The position numbers and the translations under genes were made by a program. Positions 36,254 to 46,570 of a DNA stretch of 64,000 nucleotides are shown piece after piece. Origin of the DNA: Flavobacteriaceae bacterium PS02334. GTDB lineage: Bacteria; Bacteroidota; Bacteroidia; Flavobacteriales; Flavobacteriaceae. A model generated the notes under the pieces. That model searched no databases, had not been told where the DNA came from, and was given only the letters and a program-made list of their open reading frames with translations. The stretch lies in contig JASCOH010000010.1 of the NCBI GenBank assembly GCA_029959295.1, positions 1-64,000 on the forward strand, in the 5' to 3' direction. Within the stretch, counting starts at the first letter, position 1. The number at the start of each line of letters is the position of its first letter.

Positions 36254-36277
36254 AGCTATCCGATCGGATGGCTTTTC
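36254..36277 (+). terminator. Candidate terminator
   Basis: The arms AGCTATCC and GGATGGCT have a GATC loop and a TTTTC tail. The gap 36026-36387 has no other supported feature. Confidence 0.55.
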
Positions 36278-36387
36278 TCATTTAATTTTCTTAGGAACAT
36301 ATCTTGAGGCGCTTCCCTTTAAAAAAAGAATATATGGCTATTAAAAATATAGAACAATTTGTATCTTGCGTATAAATCTATACTGTG

Positions 36388-36795
36388 ATGCGAAAAATAA
36401 ACTGCCTGCTGATCGACGACGATGCCGATGACCACGAATTTTTTGAAATCGCATTGGAAGCTGTCCCTCTGCCGACAAACTATCTGGCGGCGCAGGACGG
36501 AATCCGGGGGCTTGAGCTCCTATCTTCTTTAGAAGAAAGGCCCGATTTTATATTTTTAGACCTCAATATGCCGCTGCTTTCGGGAAAGCAGTGCCTTTCT
36601 TCCATAAGGAAAATGGATGGATATGAAAACATCCCAGTAGTCATTTTCTCGACTTCTTCATACAAGGGGGACATCGATGAATGCCAAGGGCTGGGCGCTT
36701 CTCATTTCCTTACCAAAACTCCTGATATCGACGAATTGTCCATAATAATCAATAAGGTGCTTTCCGAAAAGGGCCTGCCATTCATATTGTCCTAA
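36388..36795 (+). CDS. Single-domain response regulator (Rcp1-like)
   Basis: A 135-residue receiver; the ATG at 36388 is preferred to the GTG three bases earlier. It has the acidic cluster LLIDDDADDHEFFE, acceptor Asp58 in FIFLDLNMPL, IFSTSS, and the lysine in FLTKTPD. It precedes a PAS histidine kinase by three bases. It is probably the kinase's receiver partner and is itself without a DNA-binding output, a layout seen for phytochrome-type response regulators. Confidence 0.88.
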   Translation: MRKINCLLIDDDADDHEFFEIALEAVPLPTNYLAAQDGIRGLELLSSLEERPDFIFLDLNMPLLSGKQCLSSIRKMDGYENIPVVIFSTSSYKGDIDECQGLGASHFLTKTPDIDELSIIINKVLSEKGLPFILS

Positions 36796-36798
36796 TCA

Positions 36799-37926
36799 AT
36801 GATTACTATGGAAGATAAATCACCGCGCACATTTAATAATGAGATGCGATACCAGCGAATGATCGACGAGGTCCAGGACTACGCTATCATACTATTGGAT
36901 ACTGAAGGCAATATCCAAAACTGGAATAAGGGCGCGCAGAAAATCAAGGGCTATTCTGAAAAAGAAATCCTCGGACAGAACTTCAGCATATTCTACCTCC
37001 CAAAAGACAGGGAGGACAGGCTTCCTTTCAATTTGATTTCCCTGGCCTCTTCAAACGGCAGGGCATCGCATGAAGGCTGGCGCATGCGGAAAGATGGGAG
37101 TGCATTTTGGGGGCATGTGGTGATTACTGCCCTGCATGACGAGAACCAAAATGTGATCGGCTTTACCAAAGTCACGCGAGACCTCACCGAAAGGAAGCTT
37201 GCGGAGGAACAAAAAGAGAGGGATGCAAAAAGCATCGAGATGCAGAACAAGCATCTTGAGGAATTTGCCTATGTGACGTCCCATGACCTTCAGGAGCCGA
37301 TACGCAAAATCCGCACTTTTATCAACCTCGCAAAAAAAAATATTAGCAGCCAGGACAGTGTTTCCGCCTATCTCGAGAAAATGGACAGAAGCGCTGAAAG
37401 GATGGTCCTGCTCATTAAGGACGTCCTGGCTTTCTCGAGGCTCTCACATGACCATTCGGAATTTACCGATGTAGATTTGAATAAGATCCTTTCTGGCGTA
37501 TTATCTGAGTTCGAGATACTAATAGGTGAAAAAAAGGCTAAAATCTATATAGGCGACCTGCCCACAATAAAGGGCATTCCAATCCAGATCCACCAATTAT
37601 TCAGCAACCTGATAAGCAATGCTATAAAATTCAACCGCAACGTTCCTGAAATCATAATATCATCAGCCATTGTTCCCGCGGACAATATGCAAAAAGCTCC
37701 TGATTACTCAATTTCAATTACTGACAACGGGATTGGGTTCTCCCAGCAATATGCAGAGCAAGCCTTTCAACCTTTCAAGAGGCTGACTTCCGAATTCGAG
37801 GGAACGGGCATCGGCTTGTCGCTCTGCAAAAGAATTGTAGAAAATCATAAAGGATCCATCGCCGTATTGAGCGAGCCGGAAAAAGGCACTGCCTTTCAAA
37901 TTTTATTGCCTGGAATCCAAATCTAA
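36799..37926 (+). CDS. PAS-domain sensor histidine kinase
   Basis: A 375-residue cytosolic kinase without membrane segments. A PAS domain (residues 20-135; GNIQNWNKGAQKIKGYSEKE, then FTKVTRDLTERK) senses an unknown signal, perhaps light or redox. The HisKA helix has the phosphoacceptor in YVTSHDLQEPIRKIRTF (His162). The ATPase part has LFSNLISNAIKFN, SITDNGIGFS and GTGIGLSLCKRIVENHKG. The start could also be the ATG at 36808. With the receiver gene just upstream it forms a small two-component unit. Confidence 0.9.
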   Translation: MITMEDKSPRTFNNEMRYQRMIDEVQDYAIILLDTEGNIQNWNKGAQKIKGYSEKEILGQNFSIFYLPKDREDRLPFNLISLASSNGRASHEGWRMRKDGSAFWGHVVITALHDENQNVIGFTKVTRDLTERKLAEEQKERDAKSIEMQNKHLEEFAYVTSHDLQEPIRKIRTFINLAKKNISSQDSVSAYLEKMDRSAERMVLLIKDVLAFSRLSHDHSEFTDVDLNKILSGVLSEFEILIGEKKAKIYIGDLPTIKGIPIQIHQLFSNLISNAIKFNRNVPEIIISSAIVPADNMQKAPDYSISITDNGIGFSQQYAEQAFQPFKRLTSEFEGTGIGLSLCKRIVENHKGSIAVLSEPEKGTAFQILLPGIQI

Positions 37927-38035
37927 TAATCGTTTGTTACGCAAACCCGGCATGGGAACCCTAAATTTATTTAAGGAATACCTGTGTTGTAATACAAAAA
38001 TTACTAATCATATATCAAATTTAAATTTTAAATTC

Positions 38036-38332
38036 ATGGAAACGTTCAAGGAAAAAACCGAGGCGCTTCTTAAGGATTTTATAGATGATACTCCCAATGA
38101 TCCAAGAAGCCTATTCTATCAGAAAGAAAAATGAGGGCATATCGTTAAAGATGCGTTGAGGCTGCAGGAATACCTAGATGTACTATGGAAGGAGTACAAA
38201 GAAAAAAATAAGATTACCAATCAGTGCACAAAATGTGCAAAAACGTTTAAAGTAGTTCGATACCGACAGTTAATATTTTTTGATAATCAACATTTTTGCG
38301 TATGTTTTAGTACAATGAACGATATCTTTTGA
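38036..38332 (+). pseudogene. Small gene with an in-frame TGA
   Basis: The frame starts METFKEKTEALLKDFIDDTP and stops after 32 residues at a TGA (38132-38134). It continues in the same frame as GHIVKDALRLQEYLDVLWKE and then KCAKTFKVV to a second TGA at 38330. Both parts are helical and charged, suggesting one 98-residue product disrupted by a stop, again at a plausible TGG position. Family unknown. Confidence 0.4.
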
Positions 38333-38789
38333 TATGTAACAGTTAGAGTGGTTCTTATAATTAATCAAATTTAATTGGCGGACCAACAATGGTTGGGTCA
38401 TTTTCCCAGGATTTGGGGAACTGTCCGGAAAGTGGTGTTGCATACCGGGTGGAATTTAAAAGAGAATTTACTAAATAAATATATGGAGCTAAAGGGCTCA
38501 AACAGCATCGCTCGCTGTGAGGTAAATAGACCGAAGCTTTCATAACTTCGTCTTAGTTAGCAGAGACTACTCCGCTCCAGAGGCCCCCGACAGCTGCGGG
38601 AAGTCCGTATAAATTCAAGCTTAAGAGATCATACAGCCCATGCTTTAAATAACATTTTTTTAACGCTATTTTAAGAGATTGTTAGCGGAGCCGAAATCTG
38701 GAGGAACGTTTTGTATCGTGCTGATGCGTTAAATCTTTTTAAGGAGGTTGTATTTAAATTTTAACCTTGTAACTTGTCTGCGCTTAACT

Positions 38790-38990
38790 TAAAGTGGCTG
38801 TCCACTGCTTGGGGTTTCCGCCTTGAGCATTCAGGCAAAAGTCCATGAGCCTCCAGAATGCCCGACACTGTCCATAGGCATTCTGTATGGCTTGAAAACA
38901 TATCATGGATGCTTTTATAATCTTTAGCAATCTGCTATTTCGACAAAGGCCCGCCCCCTGGTACTTAATGGAACTTATGAATTTTCTCAT
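38790..38990 (-). pseudogene. Degraded DUF6965-like gene
   Basis: The minus-strand reading contains QCRAFWRLMDFCLNAQ, matching DCPAFWRLKEFYKAVQ in the intact gene at 27324. An upstream piece, IAKDYKSIHDMF, lies in another frame and resembles IADCEKFLQSTY, so at least one frameshift is present. No intact protein can be made. The rest of the gap 38333-39011 shows nothing else I can name. Confidence 0.45.
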
Positions 38991-39011
38991 CCAGCTTTCA
39001 AAGCGGCACTG

Positions 39012-42000
39012 CTAGAAGACAATCTTCCTGCTCACTGCCTTGTTTTCTTCGGTCATCACCTTAATGATCAGAACCTGACTGGCGGCTGTCAGCCCATCAA
39101 GAATAATCGACTTGCCGTCTATGCCCCTTTTTGTGTAGATTATCCTTCCCTGCATGTCTGAAACCTCAACGGCAATAATCATGAAGCGCGAGGAAACAAT
39201 TTTTATATCTTCGCCATCCTTAAATGCAATGATGCTGTTGCCAGATTTAAAATCGTCTGTTGCTAATGAGCCATTTCTGTAAACGATTTCAAAACGATCG
39301 TCAAAAGTTCCGACTGCTGTGGCAAACGTATAGGCTGACTCTTTCAAGTCATGAAACAGCCCTAAAGCTCTATCATGTAAGAATATGCCTTGGTTTTCAA
39401 ATAAGCCGTCAAGTTTATCTATAGAAATTGTATGGCTGCCAGCGGTACTCGACTTGAAGCCGAGCAGAACAATGCGGCTAGCATCGAAAGGCAGTCCGAA
39501 GGACTGGATTGAAAGCTTCTTTTCTGATCCTAGGGAATAAAGGGCAAGGCCGGCGCTTTCTGAATATAATTCGCTGTCGAGACCTCTGTCGAAAGATGCC
39601 GAAGCGCCACTTGCATAAGCGACAATCATTTGCTTGTAGGCACCCTGGCTATTGCCCGCGCTCAGCCATAATCGGTGTTTTTCAAAGGTGCTGTTCGTGG
39701 TATTTCTTGAATTTCTGAAAAACTGTGAATTGTTTGCACCGATCCGCATGCTGTCGTCAAAGCTGGCCATTCCTGGGGCAGTTCCTTTTACAAAAAAGCC
39801 CTGTCCTGAAGAAATCAGCCCTGTTGGCGTATTTGTCACGTCTGGAAATTCTTCAGAAGGTGCTGATGTTCCCAACGCTCCTACCAAATTGTAAACAGCA
39901 AAATCATCCGGAGAGTAGCTGTAGGTGCCGCCTCCAGAATTGGCCGGTGGGGAATTGTGCGTCCAGAAATACAGCGTGCCGTCAAGCACGGAGCTGTTTC
40001 CGGCGGCTGTCAAGAAATCATCCGCCGACAATGCTGACGGATAAGGATTCCCAAGGAAGTTTAAGGCATTCCCGCCTGTTACGGGAACATTGATTTTTCC
40101 GTTGTGCGGTTTTCCTGCAAACATTCCTGTAAAGGTTGCCGTAGCAGCAGGATCGGTAGAATAAGATTGCGGTGCGCGAACAATATAGCCTATTCCGGCT
40201 GCCATAGACTGGTTTCCATTCAGGTAGGGAACCCATGCCGCCGTATTTGCATTCCAACCGAAATACTTATCAGCCAGCGTGCCAGGCGAAAGATTATAGA
40301 GACTGAGCCCTTCAACCGGAGACGACCAGTAGGTGTAGTCATATCTGTACATCGGCTGCGTATTTCTTTTCAATAGAAAATTGGTACCTGAATTTACAGC
40401 ATCATCATCGGTCTGGACCAGGCTTGCGCTGTCTTCCAAAGTGAGGCTGCCGCTATTGATAATCAATGCTCCATCGAGCGTTGCAGTATGGCCGCTCCCT
40501 ATGGTGACCGGAGCATTGTTATTTATTATCATGCTGCAGGCCGTCATGTCGGCGGTTATGGCATACGCGCCCGAAAGAATCACATTAGTAGCGCTATCTG
40601 CAGCTCCTGCGCTCCAGGCAGTACCGCTCCAGGTCGTCGTCTTGATGATTGCAGAAGTAGCCGCCGAATATACCTCACTGCAGGATCCGTTGCTTATGAC
40701 GGCTCTGAAATAAACAGTGGCAGACACGGGGCCGATAGCTTGTCCGGTAAGTACGGGAGTCGTATTTGATAAATTAGTAGGCGTCGCAAAGTCTGGTGTT
40801 GGGGCGCTCTGCCAGTAGACAACATCACCTGTTTGTCCGGTAAGCTCGATATCATTAGGTTTTGAGCCGATGCAGATATATTGCGCACCGGTAAGCGTGC
40901 CGCCGAGCGCGGCAGGAAGCACCGTCACGGCTGCGGTGTCAGTTGAAACAAATCCATTGGCATCCCTTGCAGTTACGGTATATGCTGTGGTGCCGACAGT
41001 ACCGGTCGGCGCACTTGCAGTTGATCCGGTTCCAAGCCCTCCCGACCATGCAAAGGTGTAAGGTCCGTCGCCTCCGTCCAGCGCAGCGGAAAGAACTGCG
41101 GGCTGATCTTTGCAAAAAGAACCAAATCCCGTAACCTGCGCGGTGAAATCACCGCCTTTCAGGCCCGTAAAAAATGATGTCTGTCCCGCCGGAAGCAGTG
41201 CCCCCGCGGCAGTCAGCGTGTTATTTGAAAGAGGTGCAAACTTAATCCAAGGATTGGTCACCTGATTGAAGCTGCCTACTAATTGGGCTGCGGCCATTGA
41301 AGCTTCGGGAACTAATACTTCTGCAGGGATATAGTTGGCCGAAATTGTAGCCACTGCTCCTGTAATTCCAGACTGGGTTACTTTCCAATAGCGGCTGATG
41401 TAGTGCTGCGTGCTGCGATTGTCTGGATGAATTGCATCAGTGACCGAAACTCCTACATACGCATTTGAAAAAGACCCTGAAGTGAGGGCAACGGTTATCG
41501 GCGAATAGGCAGGATTGCTTGTTCTTTCTCCGATAGGAAAAAAATAACTGCCTGTAGCGGTAAACGGTCTTCGCACTTGGCCTGGGCCGTCCGCTGCGAT
41601 CATCTTGGATACATCAAAAGTTCCAGCTACGGGATTGGTCCCGAGCGTCAGGCTGCTGCTGTTGATCGAAAGTATCCCCGATAAAAGCGTGAGGGTGCCG
41701 CTTACAGAGGCATTTGCGGCAAGGGAGACACCGCCGTCAGTATTATTAATGACCAGATTATCGAACTGGGGCGCGGTTGTTCCTCCGATTGTCTGCAGTG
41801 CCGGACCGTTCATTATTATTGTCTTTCCTGAAAAATCTACAGCATTGTTAATAGTAAGATCACCTGTAATATTAAGCGATGCCGGGAAGACGGCACCGCT
41901 TCCAGAAATTATTAAATTATTATAAGCCGCCAGGGCTCCTGTCAGCGTAGCTACTGTCTGGTTGGAACCTCTGTATTCAACGGTATTCGTTACCGCTCCA

Positions 42001-45000
42001 GCCGAAAAATTGCCAAGCCTTGAAAATTCTCCAGCAATTCTCATGACATTGCCGGTCAGCACGCGCAATCCTGCACCTGTATTGATTGAAATATTATTAA
42101 AATTAGTCTGGCCGGCTATCGTGGCATCCAGGTTCGTAAAAAGTACCCTGCTGGTGCCCGACCCGGGATTAAAGGTGCCGTTATTGATCCATGCTCCTGA
42201 GGCCGAATTGATAGTGAATTGCGAATTGTCTGGCGCAGTTAAGATGGCGCCGGAATCCATAGTCAGCGAACCCAGCAGCACCGTATTGTTTAATATGGGA
42301 TCATTGGGCGTCAGCGCTGCATCTGGAATCAAGACAGCAGTGTTATCGGACGGGGCTGCATTGGGTGTCCAGTTCAGGGCGGTTGTCCAGGACGAACTCT
42401 GCGAGCCGTTCCAGGTCAGAAATCCTGTAGCCATCTCGTCAAAAGAGAGTTCCACCTGCCCGAACGTGTTGGTAAAGAATACCCCGACATTGGCGTTCGT
42501 TAGTTCTATCCAGTTTTCGGCCGTATTGAAATTCGACCTTCCCTGCTCCAGCGTGGTAGAAGAACTGATTATGTAGGCAAAATCGACAAGCTTTGCCTCT
42601 GCATTGCCATTGAGTTCCGAATCGAGGTAGTGCGCCTGAATTACCGCCTTGGTTCCCGAACCGCCTGATTGTATAAAATCATAGGTTCTGGCTACAGCGC
42701 CTGCACGCCATGAAGGTACGGTCCCGATCTTGATTTTCAATCCCATAGAAGTTGGAAGCGTGCCGACATTTGGGAATACGATGGAGGTATTTGCATGCCC
42801 GAAAGTATAAGTCTTGTTGGCAACGATGCTGTTTCTCGTTACTGTGCCTGTAACGTCACCCATGCCTGTATTTGTCGCATCAGCGCCCATTGCAAGGGTA
42901 TAGCTTCCCATGGAAAGGCTTCCTACAGTCGCCGAAGGGTTTGCTGCCGGCAAGTTTACGATTCCGTTCACGGTCAATGCACCGCCCGCAGTACCGCCCC
43001 CGGTCGAGGAAACGGTAAGGCTGTTGTAGGTTCCTGCCACAACCGTCTGTGCGCCGGCGGCGGCATTGTAATGCACTAGTCCATTTCCGCTCCATATTTT
43101 TCCAGGAGGGATCGGCTCTGCTGCAGTGTTCTGGGTCTGCAGCGTCCCATTTAGGCTTATCGAGGATAGTGTTCCCGAGAGGGCATTTGTTCCTAAATCC
43201 AATGTTTGGTTCTCCTCTATTGTAAGGGCGCCATTTACAGCAATTGGAGAGGCAATAGCTGTTGTTGCCGCTCCAGAAGTACTTATGGAAAGGCTGTTCA
43301 AGGCATTTGTAGTTCCGGGAGAAGCTTGGTCAAAGCTCAGGGCCGTGCTTGTATTTCCTGCCATGGCAAGATTGCTCAAGGCGCTTCCTGTCAAGCCTCC
43401 CGTGGTAGTGTTTGCCACAGTTCCATTTAGGGTAAGCGTCTTTCCGTTGATTGCAAGCTTGCCGCCATTGAATACGAGATCAGAGGCAACGCTTAGATCT
43501 GCTGCCAGCATTACGTTGCCCAAAACTGCAAAGCTTTCTGCAGCGCCGCTGAAAGGCAGGAAAGTACTGCCCGGATTGGCGATCAGCACGATATCATCCA
43601 ATGCAAATTCATCAGATTCGCCGGAAACGGCCGAACCGGTAAAGCGCAGGTAGCAGTAGCCGTTTGCTGCAACTGCAATCGGAAATGTCACCGCCCTGTA
43701 GTAGGCTTTCCATTCGGGAGCCGCATCGGCTGGGGCCGGAGAAACGACATTTACGCCCGCAACCGCAGTATATGCTGCGTTGTCGGCAGAATAGCTGAAG
43801 CCAAGGCTGCTTGACGCTGGCTGGTCATTTCTTATATAAACTTTGTATCCGAGATTTATCGAGCTCATTGCAGCTCCGGTCTGGTTCTGCACCCTCAAGG
43901 TAATGGTCCCCGGGGCAAAATCTCCAGTGGAAGGCTGTACTCCCAATGAGAAATTGCCAGGTGCCGTTTCAAAAGCGTAAACGCCGCCTTCCGAGACGCC
44001 ACCTTCTGAGACGCCCCGATCATAGTCGCCGTCTTCTGCATTGGTACCGTTGAAGGCGATAGGCCCATCGCTGAAACCTGCAATTGCCCACGCACGGGAA
44101 TCGAGCTGGCCGGTTTGTAAATTTGGGGAAATTCCGTCTCCCTGGAATGTATCGCGGTTGACACCGTCGACGGTCGTATCGAAATTGATGGCGTTCACGG
44201 TATTTGCGGCATAGATCTGCCATCCGACCGGAGAATTCAATGTAGTCCTGTTTCCCGTTGCTGGTGATGCCGTACGGTAATTTTCAGTACCATTTATTCC
44301 ATTGTACTCGTAAACTGCGACATGGTAAGCTAATGCAGGAGAGAGTCCTGTGACTGCGACTGAATTCCCTGTTCCTGAATAAATCACATAATTTCCTGTT
44401 CCGGTTTCTGAGCCCGAACCAAATAGCGCAAGGGCATTGTAGCTCTGCCCATCTGCAGGGACCGCATTGACTGCGCTTCCCTGGCGAATCAGAACGATCC
44501 TTCTTGCCCCGTTCCCATTGGTCCAGTTTACCGTAAATCCAGAGGACGATACGCCTGTAAAGGTAACGGCCGTGCTCTGCACTGCAGGTTCCAATGCGAT
44601 GGCTTTTCCTGACACGGCAACCTGTTTTTCTGTTGCCCCTGGAGCATTGTGCGTAATTGCCCCTGAATAGATTCCTGCCGTGGCAGATGCCTTTACCCTG
44701 GCGTACAGTGTCACCGGCTGGCCTGCCAGATTGTTTCCTGCACGGGCTAGTGAGAGGGAAGCCGCATACGAAGTCCCATCTTTTGAAATTTCAAAATTTG
44801 CAGGCGCCGCAACAGTCGGATCTGAAGTCAGGTTTGCGCCGCTTACTGTGTAGGTGAGCGCGGCCGATGCGGTTCCTGCTACCGTATTTGCAAAGCTCAG
44901 GGAATTTGCCGATACCGTGAGCGTGGGCACTCCCGCCAGCTCGATTGCAAAAGGAAGTGAATTCGATACCGTCGTGCCGTTTGCAACGGTTACCGCGGCG

Positions 45001-46022
45001 CTGCCTGACGCAGCAATATCAGCCGCGGTGATGGCCGCCCGAATCTGGGTCGGGGAATTGTACGTTGTGGTCCTGCTGCTGCCATTCCACCTGGCCGCGC
45101 TGGCGGGCGTAAAACCGGTACCTGTGATTATTACTTCAAAAGCGCCCGTTCCCGCAGTCTTTGAGCTTGGAGAAAGAGAAACCAGTACCGGCGTCGCGAC
45201 AGTGACCCTTGCATAATCAAAGAAAGCCGTCTGGCTTGCCGCTGTTCCCGCATTCTGATACCCTCCTAAAATTGGCAGGGATGCGCTGGTATACGTAGTA
45301 TTCACCACGGCTGTTCCTTGCGGGGTAAGCGTTCCTGAATTTGGATCGGCGGCCGCGGTACCGTCATTTCTTAAAAAAAGCTGCCAGCTGTTGGCAGAAG
45401 GCGTATAGATCACCTTGACGCTGATGTACTGCGCGCCAAAATCTGCCAGGCCGCTGGTGCTTGACGCAATCAGGTTGGTAAAATTCCTTATTCCTGAATT
45501 GTAACGCACCAATCGCACGGGATCTGTCGTGCCGGAATTTCCTAATACTACTGCATAGCCTGTCCCCGTCACATTTGTCGTGCCGGCAGTACCGGCAAGA
45601 ATATAGGCGACGCCATATTCTGCAGCGGCAAACCCGGAAGGGTTTGCGTTGCTCTGGCGCATGCTGAAGGTCCATGTCACGATGCCGGGGTTGTTCGCCA
45701 GAATGGTGCTGTAAGGTGCTGGAAAATCGCTAGAATTGGTGTAGGCCAATACCCAGCCATTGCTGTTGGCGGTACCGCCAGTATCGTTAATCAGGGACAG
45801 ATGGCTGTTGGCAATGCCTGAGCCGAAATCAGCGCCGCTGCGCACATTTCGCCAGACAGTGCTTGTACCTATGAATCCGTTTGCTGTCGTGTAGTAAAGC
45901 CCTTGCGCTGTTGAAAAATCATCATTAAAGACGGTAGTCTGGGCACTTGAAATTTGTACCGCGAAAAAAAGCGCGCATATCGCGAACTTCTCTAAAATAA
46001 AAGATGGTAAAAATCGTATCAT
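39012..46022 (-). CDS. Giant secreted surface protein (2336 residues)
   Basis: An exported protein with a signal peptide (FAICALFFAVQISSA). The N-terminal 275 residues form a lectin/SPRY-like beta domain. An IPT/TIG domain (residues about 280-360; SPSSKTAGTGAFEVIITGTG) is followed by Ig-like and FN3-like domains (SSSGFTVNWTNGNG) and by long stretches of repeated LTLNGT/NNLIIS-type beta strands. The last 75 residues end with SRFMIIAVEVSDMQG and LIIKVMTEENKAVSRKIVF, a T9SS-type sorting domain. The sequence is Ala/Thr/Gly-rich. It probably acts in adhesion or polymer binding, but no ligand is known. Confidence 0.82.
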   Translation of the reverse strand: MIRFLPSFILEKFAICALFFAVQISSAQTTVFNDDFSTAQGLYYTTANGFIGTSTVWRNVRSGADFGSGIANSHLSLINDTGGTANSNGWVLAYTNSSDFPAPYSTILANNPGIVTWTFSMRQSNANPSGFAAAEYGVAYILAGTAGTTNVTGTGYAVVLGNSGTTDPVRLVRYNSGIRNFTNLIASSTSGLADFGAQYISVKVIYTPSANSWQLFLRNDGTAAADPNSGTLTPQGTAVVNTTYTSASLPILGGYQNAGTAASQTAFFDYARVTVATPVLVSLSPSSKTAGTGAFEVIITGTGFTPASAARWNGSSRTTTYNSPTQIRAAITAADIAASGSAAVTVANGTTVSNSLPFAIELAGVPTLTVSANSLSFANTVAGTASAALTYTVSGANLTSDPTVAAPANFEISKDGTSYAASLSLARAGNNLAGQPVTLYARVKASATAGIYSGAITHNAPGATEKQVAVSGKAIALEPAVQSTAVTFTGVSSSGFTVNWTNGNGARRIVLIRQGSAVNAVPADGQSYNALALFGSGSETGTGNYVIYSGTGNSVAVTGLSPALAYHVAVYEYNGINGTENYRTASPATGNRTTLNSPVGWQIYAANTVNAINFDTTVDGVNRDTFQGDGISPNLQTGQLDSRAWAIAGFSDGPIAFNGTNAEDGDYDRGVSEGGVSEGGVYAFETAPGNFSLGVQPSTGDFAPGTITLRVQNQTGAAMSSINLGYKVYIRNDQPASSSLGFSYSADNAAYTAVAGVNVVSPAPADAAPEWKAYYRAVTFPIAVAANGYCYLRFTGSAVSGESDEFALDDIVLIANPGSTFLPFSGAAESFAVLGNVMLAADLSVASDLVFNGGKLAINGKTLTLNGTVANTTTGGLTGSALSNLAMAGNTSTALSFDQASPGTTNALNSLSISTSGAATTAIASPIAVNGALTIEENQTLDLGTNALSGTLSSISLNGTLQTQNTAAEPIPPGKIWSGNGLVHYNAAAGAQTVVAGTYNSLTVSSTGGGTAGGALTVNGIVNLPAANPSATVGSLSMGSYTLAMGADATNTGMGDVTGTVTRNSIVANKTYTFGHANTSIVFPNVGTLPTSMGLKIKIGTVPSWRAGAVARTYDFIQSGGSGTKAVIQAHYLDSELNGNAEAKLVDFAYIISSSTTLEQGRSNFNTAENWIELTNANVGVFFTNTFGQVELSFDEMATGFLTWNGSQSSSWTTALNWTPNAAPSDNTAVLIPDAALTPNDPILNNTVLLGSLTMDSGAILTAPDNSQFTINSASGAWINNGTFNPGSGTSRVLFTNLDATIAGQTNFNNISINTGAGLRVLTGNVMRIAGEFSRLGNFSAGAVTNTVEYRGSNQTVATLTGALAAYNNLIISGSGAVFPASLNITGDLTINNAVDFSGKTIIMNGPALQTIGGTTAPQFDNLVINNTDGGVSLAANASVSGTLTLLSGILSINSSSLTLGTNPVAGTFDVSKMIAADGPGQVRRPFTATGSYFFPIGERTSNPAYSPITVALTSGSFSNAYVGVSVTDAIHPDNRSTQHYISRYWKVTQSGITGAVATISANYIPAEVLVPEASMAAAQLVGSFNQVTNPWIKFAPLSNNTLTAAGALLPAGQTSFFTGLKGGDFTAQVTGFGSFCKDQPAVLSAALDGGDGPYTFAWSGGLGTGSTASAPTGTVGTTAYTVTARDANGFVSTDTAAVTVLPAALGGTLTGAQYICIGSKPNDIELTGQTGDVVYWQSAPTPDFATPTNLSNTTPVLTGQAIGPVSATVYFRAVISNGSCSEVYSAATSAIIKTTTWSGTAWSAGAADSATNVILSGAYAITADMTACSMIINNNAPVTIGSGHTATLDGALIINSGSLTLEDSASLVQTDDDAVNSGTNFLLKRNTQPMYRYDYTYWSSPVEGLSLYNLSPGTLADKYFGWNANTAAWVPYLNGNQSMAAGIGYIVRAPQSYSTDPAATATFTGMFAGKPHNGKINVPVTGGNALNFLGNPYPSALSADDFLTAAGNSSVLDGTLYFWTHNSPPANSGGGTYSYSPDDFAVYNLVGALGTSAPSEEFPDVTNTPTGLISSGQGFFVKGTAPGMASFDDSMRIGANNSQFFRNSRNTTNSTFEKHRLWLSAGNSQGAYKQMIVAYASGASASFDRGLDSELYSESAGLALYSLGSEKKLSIQSFGLPFDASRIVLLGFKSSTAGSHTISIDKLDGLFENQGIFLHDRALGLFHDLKESAYTFATAVGTFDDRFEIVYRNGSLATDDFKSGNSIIAFKDGEDIKIVSSRFMIIAVEVSDMQGRIIYTKRGIDGKSIILDGLTAASQVLIIKVMTEENKAVSRKIVF

Positions 46023-46204
46023 AGCAGGTTGAAATAAATGAGGAAGACAAAACTAGCTGTATTTTTTATATAATTCGCAGAAAAAATTCTAAAAAATTAT
46101 TTATTTTGTAAAAAAAACAAACTTTAACTGTTTATACAAGAATATTCTCACTATAACGGATTATTCGCAAAACCAGAATACAAGCAAGAGTGGCCAAGGG
46201 TAAT

Positions 46205-46234
46205 GCCTGCCAAGGGAAGGCAGGCCTTTTTTTT
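46205..46234 (+). terminator. Orphan rho-independent terminator
   Basis: GCCTGCC (46205-46211) and GGCAGGC (46219-46225) are followed by eight T. This is a strong plus-strand terminator, but no plus-strand gene ends before it: the nearest gene (46022) runs leftward. It could end a small RNA in about 46080-46205 or be left from a deleted gene. The rest of 46023-46570 shows nothing I can support. Confidence 0.7.
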
Positions 46235-46570
46235 AATAATCTTAAAAAAAGCCCCATAACTTAATTTTTGCTTTTGCATATAACAATCTAAAGTACAAGT
46301 AACGCCAGTCGCAGTGTCCTTTCTACCGGCTGCTAAATCTTATTGCCGGCTGGTTAAAAGCACTGGATTACAATTGCAGCAATCGATCCGCGATCAATGT
46401 ATCAATATCAAATCCTTGAAGATCTGCATTTCCAAAAAAACGGATACTTATTTCTAATGATTTTCCAAATATTTAAGAAAATCAAAAATCAGTATAAATT
46501 TTTGAGGAAATCCTGTAACCTGCAGACGAAAGATTAGCGCTAACTTTAGATAAACTAAAAATTAGGCGAC

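Noticed and set aside
36060-36281. 73-codon minus-strand frame
   Set aside because: Low-complexity, overlaps a candidate terminator hairpin and has no protein-like features.
35594-38332. Selenocysteine or other recoding at the two in-frame TGA codons
   Set aside because: No conserved cysteine context, no stem structure that I could see right after the codon, and no related factors in the window; nonsense mutation is simpler.
39509-45675. Many long open frames on the plus strand opposite the giant secreted protein, some over 170 codons
   Set aside because: They are antisense shadows of a GC-rich Ala/Thr/Gly-rich gene; no starts, signals or domains are convincing.
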